A DNA stretch of 25,188 bases from Didymodactylos carnosus. Lineage: Eukaryota; Rotifera; Eurotatoria; Philodinida; Philodinidae. Positions 1 through 9,874 of the stretch are shown one piece after another. Position numbers and translations under genes: made by a program. The notes under the pieces are model-generated. The model worked only from the letters and a program-made list of their open reading frames with translations, made no database searches and was not told the origin of the DNA. Numbering within the stretch: the first letter of the stretch is position 1; the number at the start of each line of letters is the position of its first letter. Where the stretch lies: contig CAJNOQ010002287.1 of the NCBI GenBank assembly GCA_905250885.1, positions 1 to 25,188 of the forward strand, read 5' to 3'.

Positions 1-77
1 AAACCGGGTCTTAAAGGGCCCTCCGCCCAAATCCTTTTAGCCTTTTTGCCTACTCGAGGTCCTCTATCGAATGATGT

Positions 78-616
78 ATGAACGAACGAAATCGGAGCCG
101 GACACCTGGGGCGGTTCCCTCGTTAGCTTCAAATTTGTTGGCTACATTCTCATAGTTGTTAACGGATAGATGAACTAATGACATATACTTTTTATATAAG
201 TTGTCCCGTCTTTTCTTTAGTTACCTAAGGCTATTATTAAACCATGGTTGGTCTCTAGACTGCGCTATTATAACTTTGTTAGGTATATGCATTCCAGCTA
301 TAATTCAAAAATGTTTTGTCCATGTACTACCTTTATCCGAATATTGTTATGTTGATTCAGCAACTCAAAACAATCAATATACATTAAATGTGCTCGAAAA
401 TTATCCCAGTTAGTATTTTTATAATCAAAAAATCTTCGGTTGTATTTAGGAAGTGCATTTAGACGATTCAACAGAAAAAGAATTATAGAACGGTCACAAC
501 GAGAAGATAATAGCGGAAGAGTACTTACTATCGAAACAGAGAGTAAATGCTTCGTAAAAAAACTCAAATCTAAACATTTTTTAGGAACAGGATGCGTTGC
601 TCTAGATACTAACTGA
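78..616 (+). CDS. Possible three-exon gene, small protein with a hydrophobic segment
   Basis: Three open segments join in one frame through GT-AG introns: 78-154, 221-408 and 450-616, with introns 155-220 (66 bp, starts GTTGTT, ends TTTCTTTAG, ACTAATGAC inside as a possible branch site) and 409-449 (41 bp, starts GTTAGT). The model predicts about 143 residues. A hydrophobic run around residues 45-62 (CAIITLLGICIPAII) could be a membrane segment, followed by a basic stretch (FRRFNRKRIIERSQR) and the C-terminus VALDTN. An in-frame TGA lies just before the chosen ATG, but the first exon is uncertain and the gene may begin before the window. No AATAAA was seen after the stop. I do not recognise the family. 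The second and third exons are better supported than the first. Confidence 0.38.
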
Positions 617-1350
617 TGTCACTCCTCGTTAGAAGCAAATTGAAATAATCTTTCTCCCTCAGCAGTGCTTAGCCTGGTGGGATACGATGGATGACAGTGT
701 CCATTGAAATCACGTATGAATACAGCAGACTAACTGTAACTGAAATTCGAACAGTATCTAAAACATGACTAACATGGTCAATGAATTCATCTATGTTATG
801 CCGTTGTGGATAATAAAAAATTTCATTTTATTTCGATACCAGTAAAAACCGATATTTCTTGTTCGAGAACATCGAAAAGTGCTCAGTAGCATTAGGTCTT
901 CTGCCGATTCTGAAAAATTTTACGTCCGGGACTTTTACGGCGACCTGCGTAGTGTTCCTTTCGATTTTTTAAGGTGTGGCCAAAAGTGCGTTTAGACTTC
1001 TGAAAGGGAAAAGTATTGTCTACAAAATATATGTTTCAGATATCCCACATAGGGTTGCAGCATGCTCTATAAATACAGGCCGCAGAGCTTGGAAGACGTG
1101 GAGAGGGCTCTATTGCATACCACTGCGACATTCAGGGGCAGCCGTCGGCAACAGTCTTTTTTTATGGGGTGCTAGATCTGGGCTTGAAAAAGAGCACATG
1201 CTCGTATTTTGATATTTTCCTAATAACTCAAAGTTTTTATGTCAAAGGGTTCAGCTCGACAAAATCGAGGTTTCCAAAAATGCTCTGAAAATTCTCGGAA
1301 ACCTTTCTACTCAAAATCTATTTTTCAAAAATATTTTGTATATAGAAACC
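617..1350. other. Intergenic, no supported gene
   Basis: An open frame at 976-1212 starts with GTG and shows no recognisable protein features, so I treat it as chance. Nothing else was found apart from the presumed 5' flank and promoter of the downstream membrane-protein gene. Confidence 0.5.
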
Positions 1351-2144
1351 ATGTCTGTGAATCGATCTCTACATATTCGAAAAATTTTAGTCAGTGCTAA
1401 AAATATCAACTTCCTACTGCCAGATGACTCTTACGCTTAGAGAGAATGGTAAACTTTATCTTTCCTCTTGTCTTAGGTCTTGTATGGATTATATTCTATC
1501 AGTGGAATTTATAACCTAGTTCGAGCTGAAGGTGGTCAAAACGTTGCCGGCGACATTAGTGTACCGCTCATTACAACAGTATCTGGTTAGTCGTGGTGTT
1601 CATTCTCAACCTGACACTCTCTTTAATCTGAATTCTATGAAGGTATATTGTTATTGGCCTTCTATGGTTTTGGGTTATTTTCAATCATTAAACTATTTCG
1701 TATGGGAATAATAGTTGTAAGTATGATTGTTTGCTCCGTTTTAAGGCTCTCACTCACTGTGCTATTGTTGTTTTTGTTCTAGTTTGCCTGGATTTGTTAC
1801 ATAAATGTAATATGCGCATGTATTATGGTAATATTCGCAATAGTACAAATTATTAATCTTATTAAGCAAACTCGCAGTCGTATGGCTGTCATTATTATTG
1901 GTACGGTTATCGCTGTTACCCTATATGCTCTTCTTTTGCTTATTCAAGTAAGTTCCTCATCTCGTCGATTCTTACTCTTGTTACTATACTCGTTCTTTTA
2001 TCCTAGGTGTTTACAACTAAATACGCATTTAATTTGGTGAAACGGATAAAAGAAAGGGATGTTTTCCAAATGGAAGATTTTCGATCAAACACAGAACAAC
2101 ATCGATTTCTGCAAAAGCATGTATCTTGTTATAATCCAGTGTGA
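1351..2144 (+). CDS. Five-exon four-helix membrane protein, family not recognised
   Basis: The exons are 1351-1389, 1477-1585, 1643-1716, 1783-1947 and 2007-2144, giving 174 residues. The introns are 1390-1476, 1586-1642, 1717-1782 and 1948-2006 (87, 57, 66 and 59 bp); the last three are clean GT-AG introns that keep frame exactly (GTTAGT, GTAAGT, GTAAGT donors; CTAG acceptors at the last two). Four hydrophobic segments are visible: about 12-28, 43-68, 76-102 and 108-137. A basic loop (KQTRSRM) separates helices 3 and 4, and a charged tail (KRIKERDVFQMEDF) follows helix 4. This pattern fits a small tetraspan integral membrane protein, but no tetraspanin CCG or claudin motif is present, so its role is unknown. 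The first exon (start MSVNRSLHIRK) is the weakest part, with donor GTCAGT. An AATAAA follows the stop by about 17 bases. Confidence 0.75.
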
Positions 2145-2161
2145 TATTATTTTCAATCATC

Positions 2162-2167
2162 AATAAA
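2162..2167 (+). promoter_or_regulatory. Polyadenylation signal AATAAA of the membrane-protein gene
   Basis: A canonical AATAAA sits 17 bases after the TGA and is followed by a T-rich stretch. Confidence 0.6.
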
Positions 2168-3029
2168 CGTTTGTCTCCTCAATTGTATTTGTGCAATTTT
2201 TTATTCCTATCTAAAACTGTTTTTCACTTTTCAGCTATATACAACAGAGAAAAGATAAACTAACCAGAAGTGATAAAATATAGTGTGAAACAGTAATAAT
2301 GTACGAATAAAAACAGGTAGGATGAAAAGTCTCTTAGTATCTCTTCTTATTTTCAACATGAAAATACTCTCACACCCACTGCCGCTGTACAAAAGTCTTT
2401 AACAGACTTCTCAGGAACATTCTTCTTATAAATAGGGATGCACCTGTTATTACCGATAAACTTTTCTGAAAGTGTTTGTAAAAAATTATAATAGATTTAG
2501 AGTTCTTCGCCAAAGCGATTGCGGCAGAAATAGAAAATGTGAACGCTTCCGCCATGATTCATTTTGTAGATGCTTGGCCTACAAACCAGGTGTTAGAAAA
2601 ATTTTAATATGTGTACTTTTCGCGCAATATGTTTCAAAAAAGGGCAAATTTATCGTTTATAACCGGTACATGCCTACGTACAACTTAACCCGAAAAAACG
2701 GTGCGCGATGCACGCACATTTAAATTTTATTTAAAAGTTTAAACCGAGAAAAAGAACATGCAGCACATATAATAAACAGCGTTACTGATGGGGATAAAAT
2801 AAAAAGACAGATTTAGTTGGCTTAGAGACAACCATACTACTTCGATAGATTCAAAAAGCATGGACAACGCATCTGGTTAGTCAATCGGCGTTCCTAACAA
2901 TTTCCAAGCAAAAGAAAAAATCGATAAGCCAGCTCAACCTAGGTAAAGCGGCACATTTAGCTATAAGCATCTGCTTTATAAAACTTTCCTTTTACAAGAG
3001 ATTATTTTCAGATATGTGTGTATACGGTA
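2168..3029. other. Intergenic, no supported gene
   Basis: Short overlapping open frames on both strands (about 2370-2720) show no protein-like features. The right end continues into the foreign sequence that truncates the neighbouring GTPase fragment. Confidence 0.45.
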
Positions 3030-3500
3030 TCATTCGTCAACTAATTTTTGTCGATTAGCACTTTTATCGACAAGCCATTTTGTCGACGAATATTTTGTTG
3101 AGAAATATGCGAGAAAAAAGATGCGAGATAATCCTAATATTTCGTATTCTGTCCATTGTTTATCCACTTCTTTCGACACTTCATTGACACCTACTGTATC
3201 AATTAGATTTACTTGATACACTGTTTCTTTATCTTTAACATACAATACTAATCGATAGCATTTTGGATCACGAGTCGTAGAAAAGCCAGATTTTGTTTTA
3301 CGAAAGCGCGGATTTCTCAACGCTTCAATTATTGCAGATTTTCCGGTCTGCGATCTACCAACTAAAAGTACATTGATCTCTTGTGTTTCATAAAAATACA
3401 CTCCAGCAAAAGCTGGGTCATTGTGATCAAGAGCCGTGAACAAGTCTGATTCTAGAGCAGCTAAAAGTGAGAAAGGTGACACTTCATTATGGTGTACTCG
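3030..3500 (-). pseudogene. Truncated AIG1/IMAP-like P-loop GTPase
   Basis: The reverse-strand frame contains a P-loop (G1) GRSQTGKS, the stretch GFSTTRDPK in the region of switch I, and DTVG as the G3 motif after a hydrophobic strand (YQVNLI). This layout is that of the AIG1/GIMAP GTPase family, whose members bind and hydrolyse GTP. Recognisable sequence ends shortly after EYEILGL. The expected G4/G5 motifs and C-terminal helical region are absent, and the tail (to 3030) is low-complexity sequence rich in GTCGA followed by a stop. The frame has no good ATG: the most 5' codons follow a TAA, and the listed start is GTG. So both ends look broken. It may be an internal exon of a gene whose other exons I cannot find, but a truncated pseudogene is more likely. 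Confidence 0.65.
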
Positions 3501-4462
3501 AATTTAATGGACAGACATTAGCCGACGAAGTTTCAGAGTCCTCGAAAAACACTATTTTCCCACCAGTTACGGTTGTCGAATAACCCACAAAAAGTGCCCC
3601 ACTCGACTATGTAGTCCACAACTGAGTATGTTGAAATCTGACTCAAAACACATTTTCCTGCTGTCATCCTGTGAATCCGCGCCGATTCTTCAACTCCAAG
3701 GCCTATTAACTGTGTAGTTTTATTCCCGTGGCTGTAAAGTCTAGGGTCATTTGAAAAAAATGTCTATAGGTGGCGGTATCCACGTCACAGATATACATAC
3801 AGTCTAAGGTGAAGGTTAGTCATCAGGCCGCCAACCGTGAAAAATACGTTTAGAAAATGACTTTATCGGAACTGCTGGAGATAAAAAAATTGAACAGATT
3901 AAACCGTAGCAGCTGTTACTAGTCTTGAAAAATGTTTTTTATTCTTTTTTAATACTCTCGTCTTAAAATCAAGCACGTTGTAAGTGGATAGCAAATAAAC
4001 CATCTATGCACTGCGAAAGTTAGCCACTCTCATGCCGCAGAATGGCAAAATCTCCGAAAGTTCATAATTTTAATTGAATTAGAACTGCATAGATATTTCT
4101 TTTTTTATACACCTGGAATCTGGGAATTTCTGAGAGTTCATACTTAGTTTTGTGAGATATAAATGCTAGTTTCTATCCTTTAACAGCCGCTACGCAGTCT
4201 AATTTGACACATTCCGATAAACTAGTGACATACAATGCGTCGGTGACCTGATGATAGCGTCCCCAAGCATGAATTCATAAGCGAAAAAATCTAGATACAC
4301 TTGCTGAGGTATCGCCCGATACTCTAGCAAAACTATCTAGATAAAAGAGTAAAAAATATCGGATTATCTTATGCATCGGGTTTTACTCGATTACACGATG
4401 CAGTATCCGATGCATAATAGTAAGAAATTATTGGTTGATAGAAAACGATAAGAACTAGATAC
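3501..4462. other. Intergenic, no supported gene
   Basis: I saw no coding exon. The right part (about 4300-4440) is rich in short self-complementary words such as ATCGCCCGAT and GATGCATCGG, suggesting remnants of foldback DNA. Confidence 0.4.
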
Positions 4463-4518
4463 ATCTAGCGATTAAGCGTACGATTCATCTAGCTGTTTAA
4501 AAAAAAGAATCGCTAGAT
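4463..4518. repeat. Short inverted repeat (ATCTAGCGATT arms)
   Basis: ATCTAGCGATT at 4463-4473 is exactly complementary to AATCGCTAGAT at 4508-4518, with a 34-base spacer. It lies in a region dense in related GATCG/CTAGCG words. Confidence 0.6.
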
Positions 4519-4580
4519 ATAAATAATAGCGATATAATTAGTTGTAAATCGAGGTGAAAAAAAAGAAAAAAAGAAACACA

Positions 4581-4652
4581 GTTCGTGCGGAGATTCGAAC
4601 TCTGTACCTAAAGATCAGTAGTCTCCTATATACGCCATTGTACCACACGAGC
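4581..4652 (-). tRNA. tRNA-like gene with intact A and B boxes, anticodon loop reads CTACTGA
   Basis: Read on the reverse strand, a 72-nt cloverleaf can be drawn: acceptor GCTCGTG pairs with CACGAAC (one C-A mismatch), D stem GTAC/GTAT, anticodon stem GGAGA/TCTTT with two G-T pairs, a five-base variable loop, and T arm CAGAG-TTCGAAT-CTCCG with one mismatch. The A box TGGTACAATGG and B box GTTCGAATC match RNA polymerase III promoter consensus. The seven-base loop CTACTGA puts ACT in the anticodon position (serine AGT codon), but there is no long variable arm as eukaryotic tRNA-Ser should have. The isotype is therefore doubtful, and this may be a decayed tRNA or a tRNA-derived element. A run of A residues lies just beyond the 3' end on this strand's complement, i.e. 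a T-run terminator. Confidence 0.6.
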
Positions 4653-5221
4653 TTACACAAATACATATACATTTTTCATTCTCTTTCTTGTTACGGATAA
4701 AAAATTTAAAATAACGAATTAACAATAATGAGCGTTTCCCATCATGACGGAAGCATTTATTAGACTTGAGTCTCGAACTTAAAATGCTGGAAATTAAATT
4801 TTCTAAAATTTTTGTGCTGGTGTTGCGTCTCTAGCAACCGGTCTTCAGACTAAAGAACGCTTTTGAATGTCTTTTATCCTGATCATCTGCGAGGCTCAGC
4901 TTTGTACAATTTGAGCTTCATGGTGCAAAACGAAAATTACTGTTTCTTAACAAGGCGATTTCTCACTAGTTGCATCTAGTTGGAAATCACCTTACACTAG
5001 TTGCATCGTCCGTTTTTAACGATCGGGTGGAATGGACATGACTTATAACGATGTTCAAGTAGATGAATTGATCGATATACCCCACGACGCGGCGCCCGAC
5101 ACATTGTACGATGCATCGCCCGTTTTATCGGGCGATTCACGCGTGTCTCATCTGGAGCCGGTACACAATTAGACTGATCTCCCGATATATTGCTCGATGA
5201 ATCTGGTTAATATTGCTACTA
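4653..5221. other. Intergenic with short repeats, no gene
   Basis: CACTAGTTGCATC occurs twice, about 30 bases apart, near 4965-5007. A perfect small hairpin ATCGCCCG-TTTTAT-CGGGCGAT lies near 5117-5138. No coding exon is visible. Confidence 0.45.
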
Positions 5222-5270
5222 ACGGGTGGCCCAGATAAAACCGGCCACTTTTGTTCTTTGTTTTTGAGGC
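5222..5270. mobile_element. Single end of a mariner-like element (TA + ACGGGTGGCCCAG)
   Basis: The sequence TAACGGGTGGCCCAG at 5220-5234 matches the terminal bases of the two elements at 14158 and 15614 (TA, one variable base, then CGGGTG and a CAG at the same distance). No matching opposite end was found in the window, so this is probably a solo end or a truncated copy whose other limit is unknown. Confidence 0.45.
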
Positions 5271-7618
5271 ACTTCCCAGTGGTCCAAAGAGATGGTTCTA
5301 GGCTCATTCGATAGAGAATGAAATTCTCTACAAATCTGCTATTTAAATCTCTAATAGCATCTTTCTCGTTTGAGCAGCATTCAAAATATTGACTGCTGCT
5401 GAGTTGTCGAACTGCGACGTACTTCCGTCGTCTCCTTTTTTTTGATTTTTAGTTCATTGCCTGAGGTTCATCAGTTAATTTTTCTATGTACAAAGTTAGA
5501 GAATTTTATGTTCTATCGATCTCACTCATTCACAACTTCGTACAATGCTTCCGCTAGGTCAGCTGGACTCATAATTAGTTCTCAACTGGCTTTTCAATTT
5601 TTTAAATTAAATTAAATCTGTTAATTAGTGCTTTCAATTGAGAAACTTTGTTTATATATCAAAAGATGCAGAATTTAATTCTGTGTAAGGTAATAAGATT
5701 CAAACTTGAATTTAGAACATTTTACTACTTTTAAAGAATTATAATTGATTCCTTTACCGAAGATTTTTCAAATGAAATGGCTTGGTATAGTCTCTTGTGA
5801 GTGCAGAATTTAATGATATATCAGCTGATAATATTTTCACATTGAACCGTGGTCGGAGTGACTTGGACTGTATTTTGTTTATACTCTTCATTTTCAGACA
5901 AAGACTAACTTAAAACTGAAGGGTGCTTCAAAAGTTTCGACCTCATTGCATAAATTGACATTATTTGTATTAAATACATCCAAAGGACTCGAATGAAATA
6001 TACAGTTTTGTAGAGAAAGATTGTAAAGAAAGAAAGAAAGAAAACCAAGGCCGGTTTCTCCGAAAACCAGGAGAAACTCTATTCTTTTCTTTGAGTATTC
6101 GCAGATTTATTAAGCACTTCCACGCTCAGGCTCTATCGTGCTTAAATCATAAAATAAAAGTTGAACAAAAGTGTAAAAAGAAACGTCCTCTAATTAAAGT
6201 CCGAATATGACGGCTACTTTTTTTATGTTGTTAATAATGGCTAGCCATTCAGCTTTTCTTCTGGTCATTTTTGCATCAGCAAGCTGACGTTGTATCTACT
6301 ACTCTTCATTAGATTTTTTGAAAACCCTTATTCCATCGGCTATTTCTGCCAACCTAACATCGTTCAATTCGTAAGTTATTATCCAATGAAATATGTTTCT
6401 ATAGCAGTGCTATTATGCGTGGAGCGACGAATAAAGTGTGAAAATTTCGTAAGGGCCCGTGAGACGGGAAGGATAGAAGTTAGAGGATTTGGATATCGGT
6501 GCAATGAGAATTTACGGAAAAAAGTCAGACAGAAGATATTGACGAAGAGAAATGTAGTTTTGAGCGAAAACCATCTTCCTGTGAGATTTATTTCGACTAT
6601 CCTACTACTCGTAAAACATTGATTCTGGTCTCAACTGACAAATTTCCGAGGTACGCAAAAACAAAATGTTCGTGAAAATTCATGTTCAACAGAATAAAAA
6701 AGATCAAATCCTATCACAGAAACTTGGTTTTTCAGTAAGCCTTAGAAATTCGTTTTGTTTTTTTATCTTTTTAAATCTATTGCGCAATGTCAGCGACTAC
6801 GGTCTGTACCCTCCAGAAACAGTTTCCGTGTCGTCAGCTTAAAGTGAGTCTCGAAATTTTACACAAATGTTGGAAAAAGCGAGTTTTGTAATGAAACCAT
6901 TTTTCCATCGATCCCAGCCTAGTCACGCGTACCAGCAACTTAGGGTTAACCACGTGGACATTAGGTGATGAAAACGAAAGCGTGATTTCGGAGACTTGAA
7001 TAGTGATACATAGACTTAGACTTAGACATTTGTTTGAGAACAAAAAAGTAAAAAGAACCAATACAATAAACTAGACACTAGCAAATGACGAATTATAAAT
7101 AAAAAAGGTTTCTCTAGAACTTGTAGACCGTCAAGAAAAGCAAGTAGCAAAATCAATAATACAACTAATTTCGAGAAAATAGTTTTCCTCAACAACGAAT
7201 GTAGAATAAATCCACAAGTACTCGATCACTTTTTACAAAACCTGTTGTGCAAACTGTGAGACAGGTTTTGTGATGCAGTTTTGCACGCTGACTCCAGTGG
7301 TGAAAACTGCAGCCCGCTAGCTGGTGTGATAAAAAGTTATAGGTAAAACACCCTCCCAGCAGAAAAGTCGCATTTTTCCATCTTTTCCAGCAAAAATAGT
7401 TTATATTGCGGAGCCTGTGTAGACTACAATTCCACTGATTAGTTTATTGTTGTCCAAAATCCAATAATTAGAAAATTAAAATAAATATTTGCAGAAAGTG
7501 CATGGTTAGGATATGGATTTTTCACGGTTCTAGGCCATTAATCTCTCCCTTTTTTCTTCGCTGCCGCTGTTCTTCGTCTCTTAGTTATTATCAAGTTGAA
7601 AAGATCTTAATTGTTGGA
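5271..7618. other. Long intergenic region, no supported gene
   Basis: A reverse- and forward-strand reading found no convincing exon. An open frame at 6290-6622 (110 codons, TTG start) has no recognised motif and is probably chance. A GAAA microsatellite lies near 6025-6043. A hairpin ACAAAACCTG/CAGGTTTTGT lies near 7237-7273. Confidence 0.45.
6025..6043. repeat. GAAA microsatellite
   Basis: Four to five tandem AAAG units are seen directly. Confidence 0.7.
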
Positions 7619-7812
7619 CTTTCGGCAATGATTAATCTATTGTTACCGAAAGTTCAATAATTAAGAAAATCATTGCCGAAAATCCACCATTTTAGCCTAT
7701 TTAATTAAAAAATGTCAACTATCTAACTATCTATAACAAAACTTTCGGCAATTGCCGAAGGTCATGCCGTAAGTCGAACTTTTGGCGTAATCGGGATCGG
7801 AACTTCGGCAAT
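7619..7812. repeat. Cluster of CTTTCGGCAAT-type motifs in both orientations
   Basis: The words CTTTCGGCAAT, ACCGAAAG, ATTGCCGAAA, TTTCGGCAATTGCCGAA and CTTCGGCAATC occur at about 7619, 7650, 7672, 7744 and 7803. Two of them form an inverted pair around 7619-7685, and one is itself palindromic. This is likely the decayed terminal region of a foldback element. Confidence 0.5.
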
Positions 7813-8109
7813 CATAATAAAATATATTAAAAAATATAAAAATATAGTTAAAATTGTATTACATATGACGTGTGCAGATTTAAAATGTAGAGTGACTGCT
7901 TGGACTTATTCTTGTTAAACGCCTATTTATAGTTTCTTTTTCGTTTTGTTTTCCTTTACAAGATCTATTAACTTTCTCTCTTTCTCACAATACATAGAAC
8001 CAAGACGTACTTATTCATACTATTTTCGTACTCTACATTTTAAATCTGCACACGTCATATGTAACAGAATTTTAACTATATTTTTATATTTTTTATATAT
8101 TTTATTATG
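7813..8109. mobile_element. Inverted-repeat element with about 80-bp arms
   Basis: The left arm 7813-7893 (CATAATAAAATATATT … GACGTGTGCAGATTT … TAGAGT) is nearly the exact reverse complement of the right arm 8029-8109, with a 135-base spacer. The arms are AT-rich apart from the GACGTGTGCAG core. No coding sequence lies in the spacer. It may be a MITE or part of a larger retroelement, and the target duplication could not be defined. Confidence 0.6.
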
Positions 8110-8377
8110 TTCACTAAAGAAGACCTCAGTTATAAGAAGTCGAAACGTTTGTTTTGTTAAATTTTAATAAGTTTTAAATTGTTTAAAATTAAAAACAGAA
8201 CCAAAGTATCTTAGTTTAACGCAAATATATATCTAATCCGTATCGTCGGCCAATTGTTACTCGAAATAACTATTGTGAACTTGAATTTAATATTGCATGA
8301 CCCATATCGGTGTAGAGTCCTACCAACATGTCTTCGTGTCTTTTTCTGTTGGTCGACCAATTGTTGTTTCCTAACAG

Positions 8378-9201
8378 TTAATTAAGCAAGAGATTGATAG
8401 TACAATGAAGAGATGGTGTGACCAATGCCGAAAGTTTTGCTAATTTTTCAACATTTTCACTATCATCGAATGTCATACCTTTATAAATACTCGAAAGGGT
8501 TTTGTTGAACAAATTTTTTATACGTTCTTCTAGTTTTGTCACTTCGATCTTAGTATTTTTGTTGATTTCACCCTGTGTCGAAGACAATTTTTCGATTTCT
8601 AACATTTTTGTTTGTAAGTCTGTTACGACTAGGGGTGGCACATTACTGTTACTTTTACGAGTAATCTAAATATTGTATATATTCCTATTACCAATAACAG
8701 TAATACTTTCCAGTTTTACTGTTGCTGGTAATAGAAATGCTCATAAAATTTGTACCGGCAACAGTAAAACTGGAAAGAATTACTGTTACTGGTAATAGGA
8801 ATATATACAATATTTGGATTACTCTTAAAAGTAATAGTAATGTGCCACCCCTAGTGCGAACCAGTAGGAAGGAATGAACGCTTTAAAATTATTAATGACG
8901 CGAAATACAGATGATTCAACTTCGTTTTTGTACCACTGTATTGCCTAACTCTAGTGATGAGACAAAAAAACAAAAGTTTATTTCACCAGGCATTTCAAAA
9001 TTGTACTAACAGCTATGGCCAACTCATCATGTCCAAACGCTGTCGCTGAACTGTTCACACCGAACGTGTAAAGGGATTACTGGAAGTACTGAAATAACAT
9101 ATGCCATCCGGTGAAAGAGAACATTTGATATTCATGAAACTGACATCTTGGGTGTTGCCTCGATTGTTTGTCTTGTTCGCTAGTGCTATGCTAGGATTCA
9201 T
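8378..9201 (-). pseudogene. Decayed gene of unknown family, last exon split by a MITE
   Basis: The last exon runs from 8944 (after a 42-bp GT-AG intron, 8945-8986) to a TAA at 8378. It is interrupted by the palindromic element 8632-8851: if the element and one TA copy are set aside, one frame runs through the junction (NNFKAFIPSYWFA on one side, LVVTDLQTKMLEIEKL on the other). Downstream of the junction lies a coiled-coil-like charged stretch (TKIEVTKLEERIKNLF) and then a hydrophobic end. The preceding exon (8987 to about 9061) contains FGHDELAIAVSTILKCL in the matching phase. Upstream, a frame opening with ATG at 9201 (MNPSIALANKTNN … LSPDGICYFS) stops at 9055 in a different frame, so a frameshift is probably present near 9060. 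I do not recognise the protein family. The insertion inside coding sequence plus the frame break argue for a pseudogene. Confidence 0.5.
8632..8851. mobile_element. 220-bp palindromic MITE, TIR GGGGTGGCACATTACT, TA target
   Basis: The element is almost entirely two arms of about 100 bp that are reverse complements with only a few mismatches, around a short centre near 8740. Its ends are GGGGTGGCAC and GTGCCACCCC, flanked on both sides by TA (8630-8631 and 8852-8853; CTAG would also fit because the flank is palindromic). The TA duplication suggests mobilisation by a Tc1/mariner-type transposase, but the family is not proven. It has no coding capacity. It sits inside a coding exon of the decayed gene on the reverse strand. 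Confidence 0.85.
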
Positions 9202-9679
9202 TCTGACATCAAGAAATAACCTAGGCTTTTATTGGTTGCTGTGTTTGCACTTTTCGTTGGCATCAAGAGAGATAATGTAGATAATGTACAGATGTGTTAA
9301 AGACAGAGTATACACAAAAAATTGTACAAATATTCAAACAGAAAGGACAAAGTATCAGTAAATCCTCACATATCTCTCAATTTTTTCTGTCGGAAAGGAG
9401 CTTTGAGACCGTTATCTCTACGCAAACGGTATGTTAAGAGAACTTCGAATATACGATCTTGTTAAAAAATTGGAAGTGAAAAACTGCTTGTGTTGAAACG
9501 CGCCATCACAGTGGGCAATTTTGGCTAGAGCAGCAGGCTGGCATGTGCAATTAATACAATAATAACTTTTGATAGAAAAGAGCTAGAGAGCTCCGGTTTT
9601 CGCCATTTGAAAGAAAAGACTTTGAGGCATTTTTTGATAACCAAAATTGATTTCAGAAGAGTATTCTGAAACAGGTTTG
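9202..9679. other. No supported gene
   Basis: No exon with convincing protein features was found. A reverse-strand open frame overlapping the right edge (9583-9810) competes with the frame noted in the inverted duplication. Confidence 0.4.
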
Positions 9680-9874
9680 CTAAGAGACCTTTGGAAAACG
9701 AGGCCGTCTGTAAAAATTTTCCAATAGGTGTGTATCGTTTTCTTTACATGGACTGATAGGTCGGGGTATTCTCTTGAAGATGGGAGTGAAGCGAGACCTT
9801 GTTTTTCCACGGTTCAGGCGTTGTATCGGATTTCCGATAAGTCCTATAACTGGCGCCCGGTGACTATTGGTAGC
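9680..9874 (-). pseudogene. Inverted partial copy of the 10425 exon
   Basis: Reading the reverse strand, an acceptor TTCAAG (at 9875-9880) is followed by a frame opening TNSHRAPVIGLIGN that stays open 64 codons to a TAG at 9680. Its first 30 or so bases and the intron before it are homologous to the exon beginning at 10425 on the forward strand, in mirror orientation. After that the two diverge. A second frame (9583-9810) is also open here, so the coding frame is unsure. It is best read as a broken gene copy. Confidence 0.35.

Noticed and set aside
1-150. GC-richer left edge of the window, considered as a ribosomal or retroelement tail
   Set aside because: No recognisable rRNA segment or protein frame other than the weak exon model; too short to judge.
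976-1212. 78-codon forward open frame
   Set aside because: GTG start, no domain or splice context; probably chance.
6290-6622. 110-codon forward open frame
   Set aside because: TTG start, irregular composition and no recognisable motif; no splice sites or poly(A) signal that would make it a gene.
7237-7273. Hairpin ACAAAACCTG/CAGGTTTTGT that resembles a terminator
   Set aside because: Bacterial-type terminators are not expected in a eukaryotic window, and no gene ends nearby.
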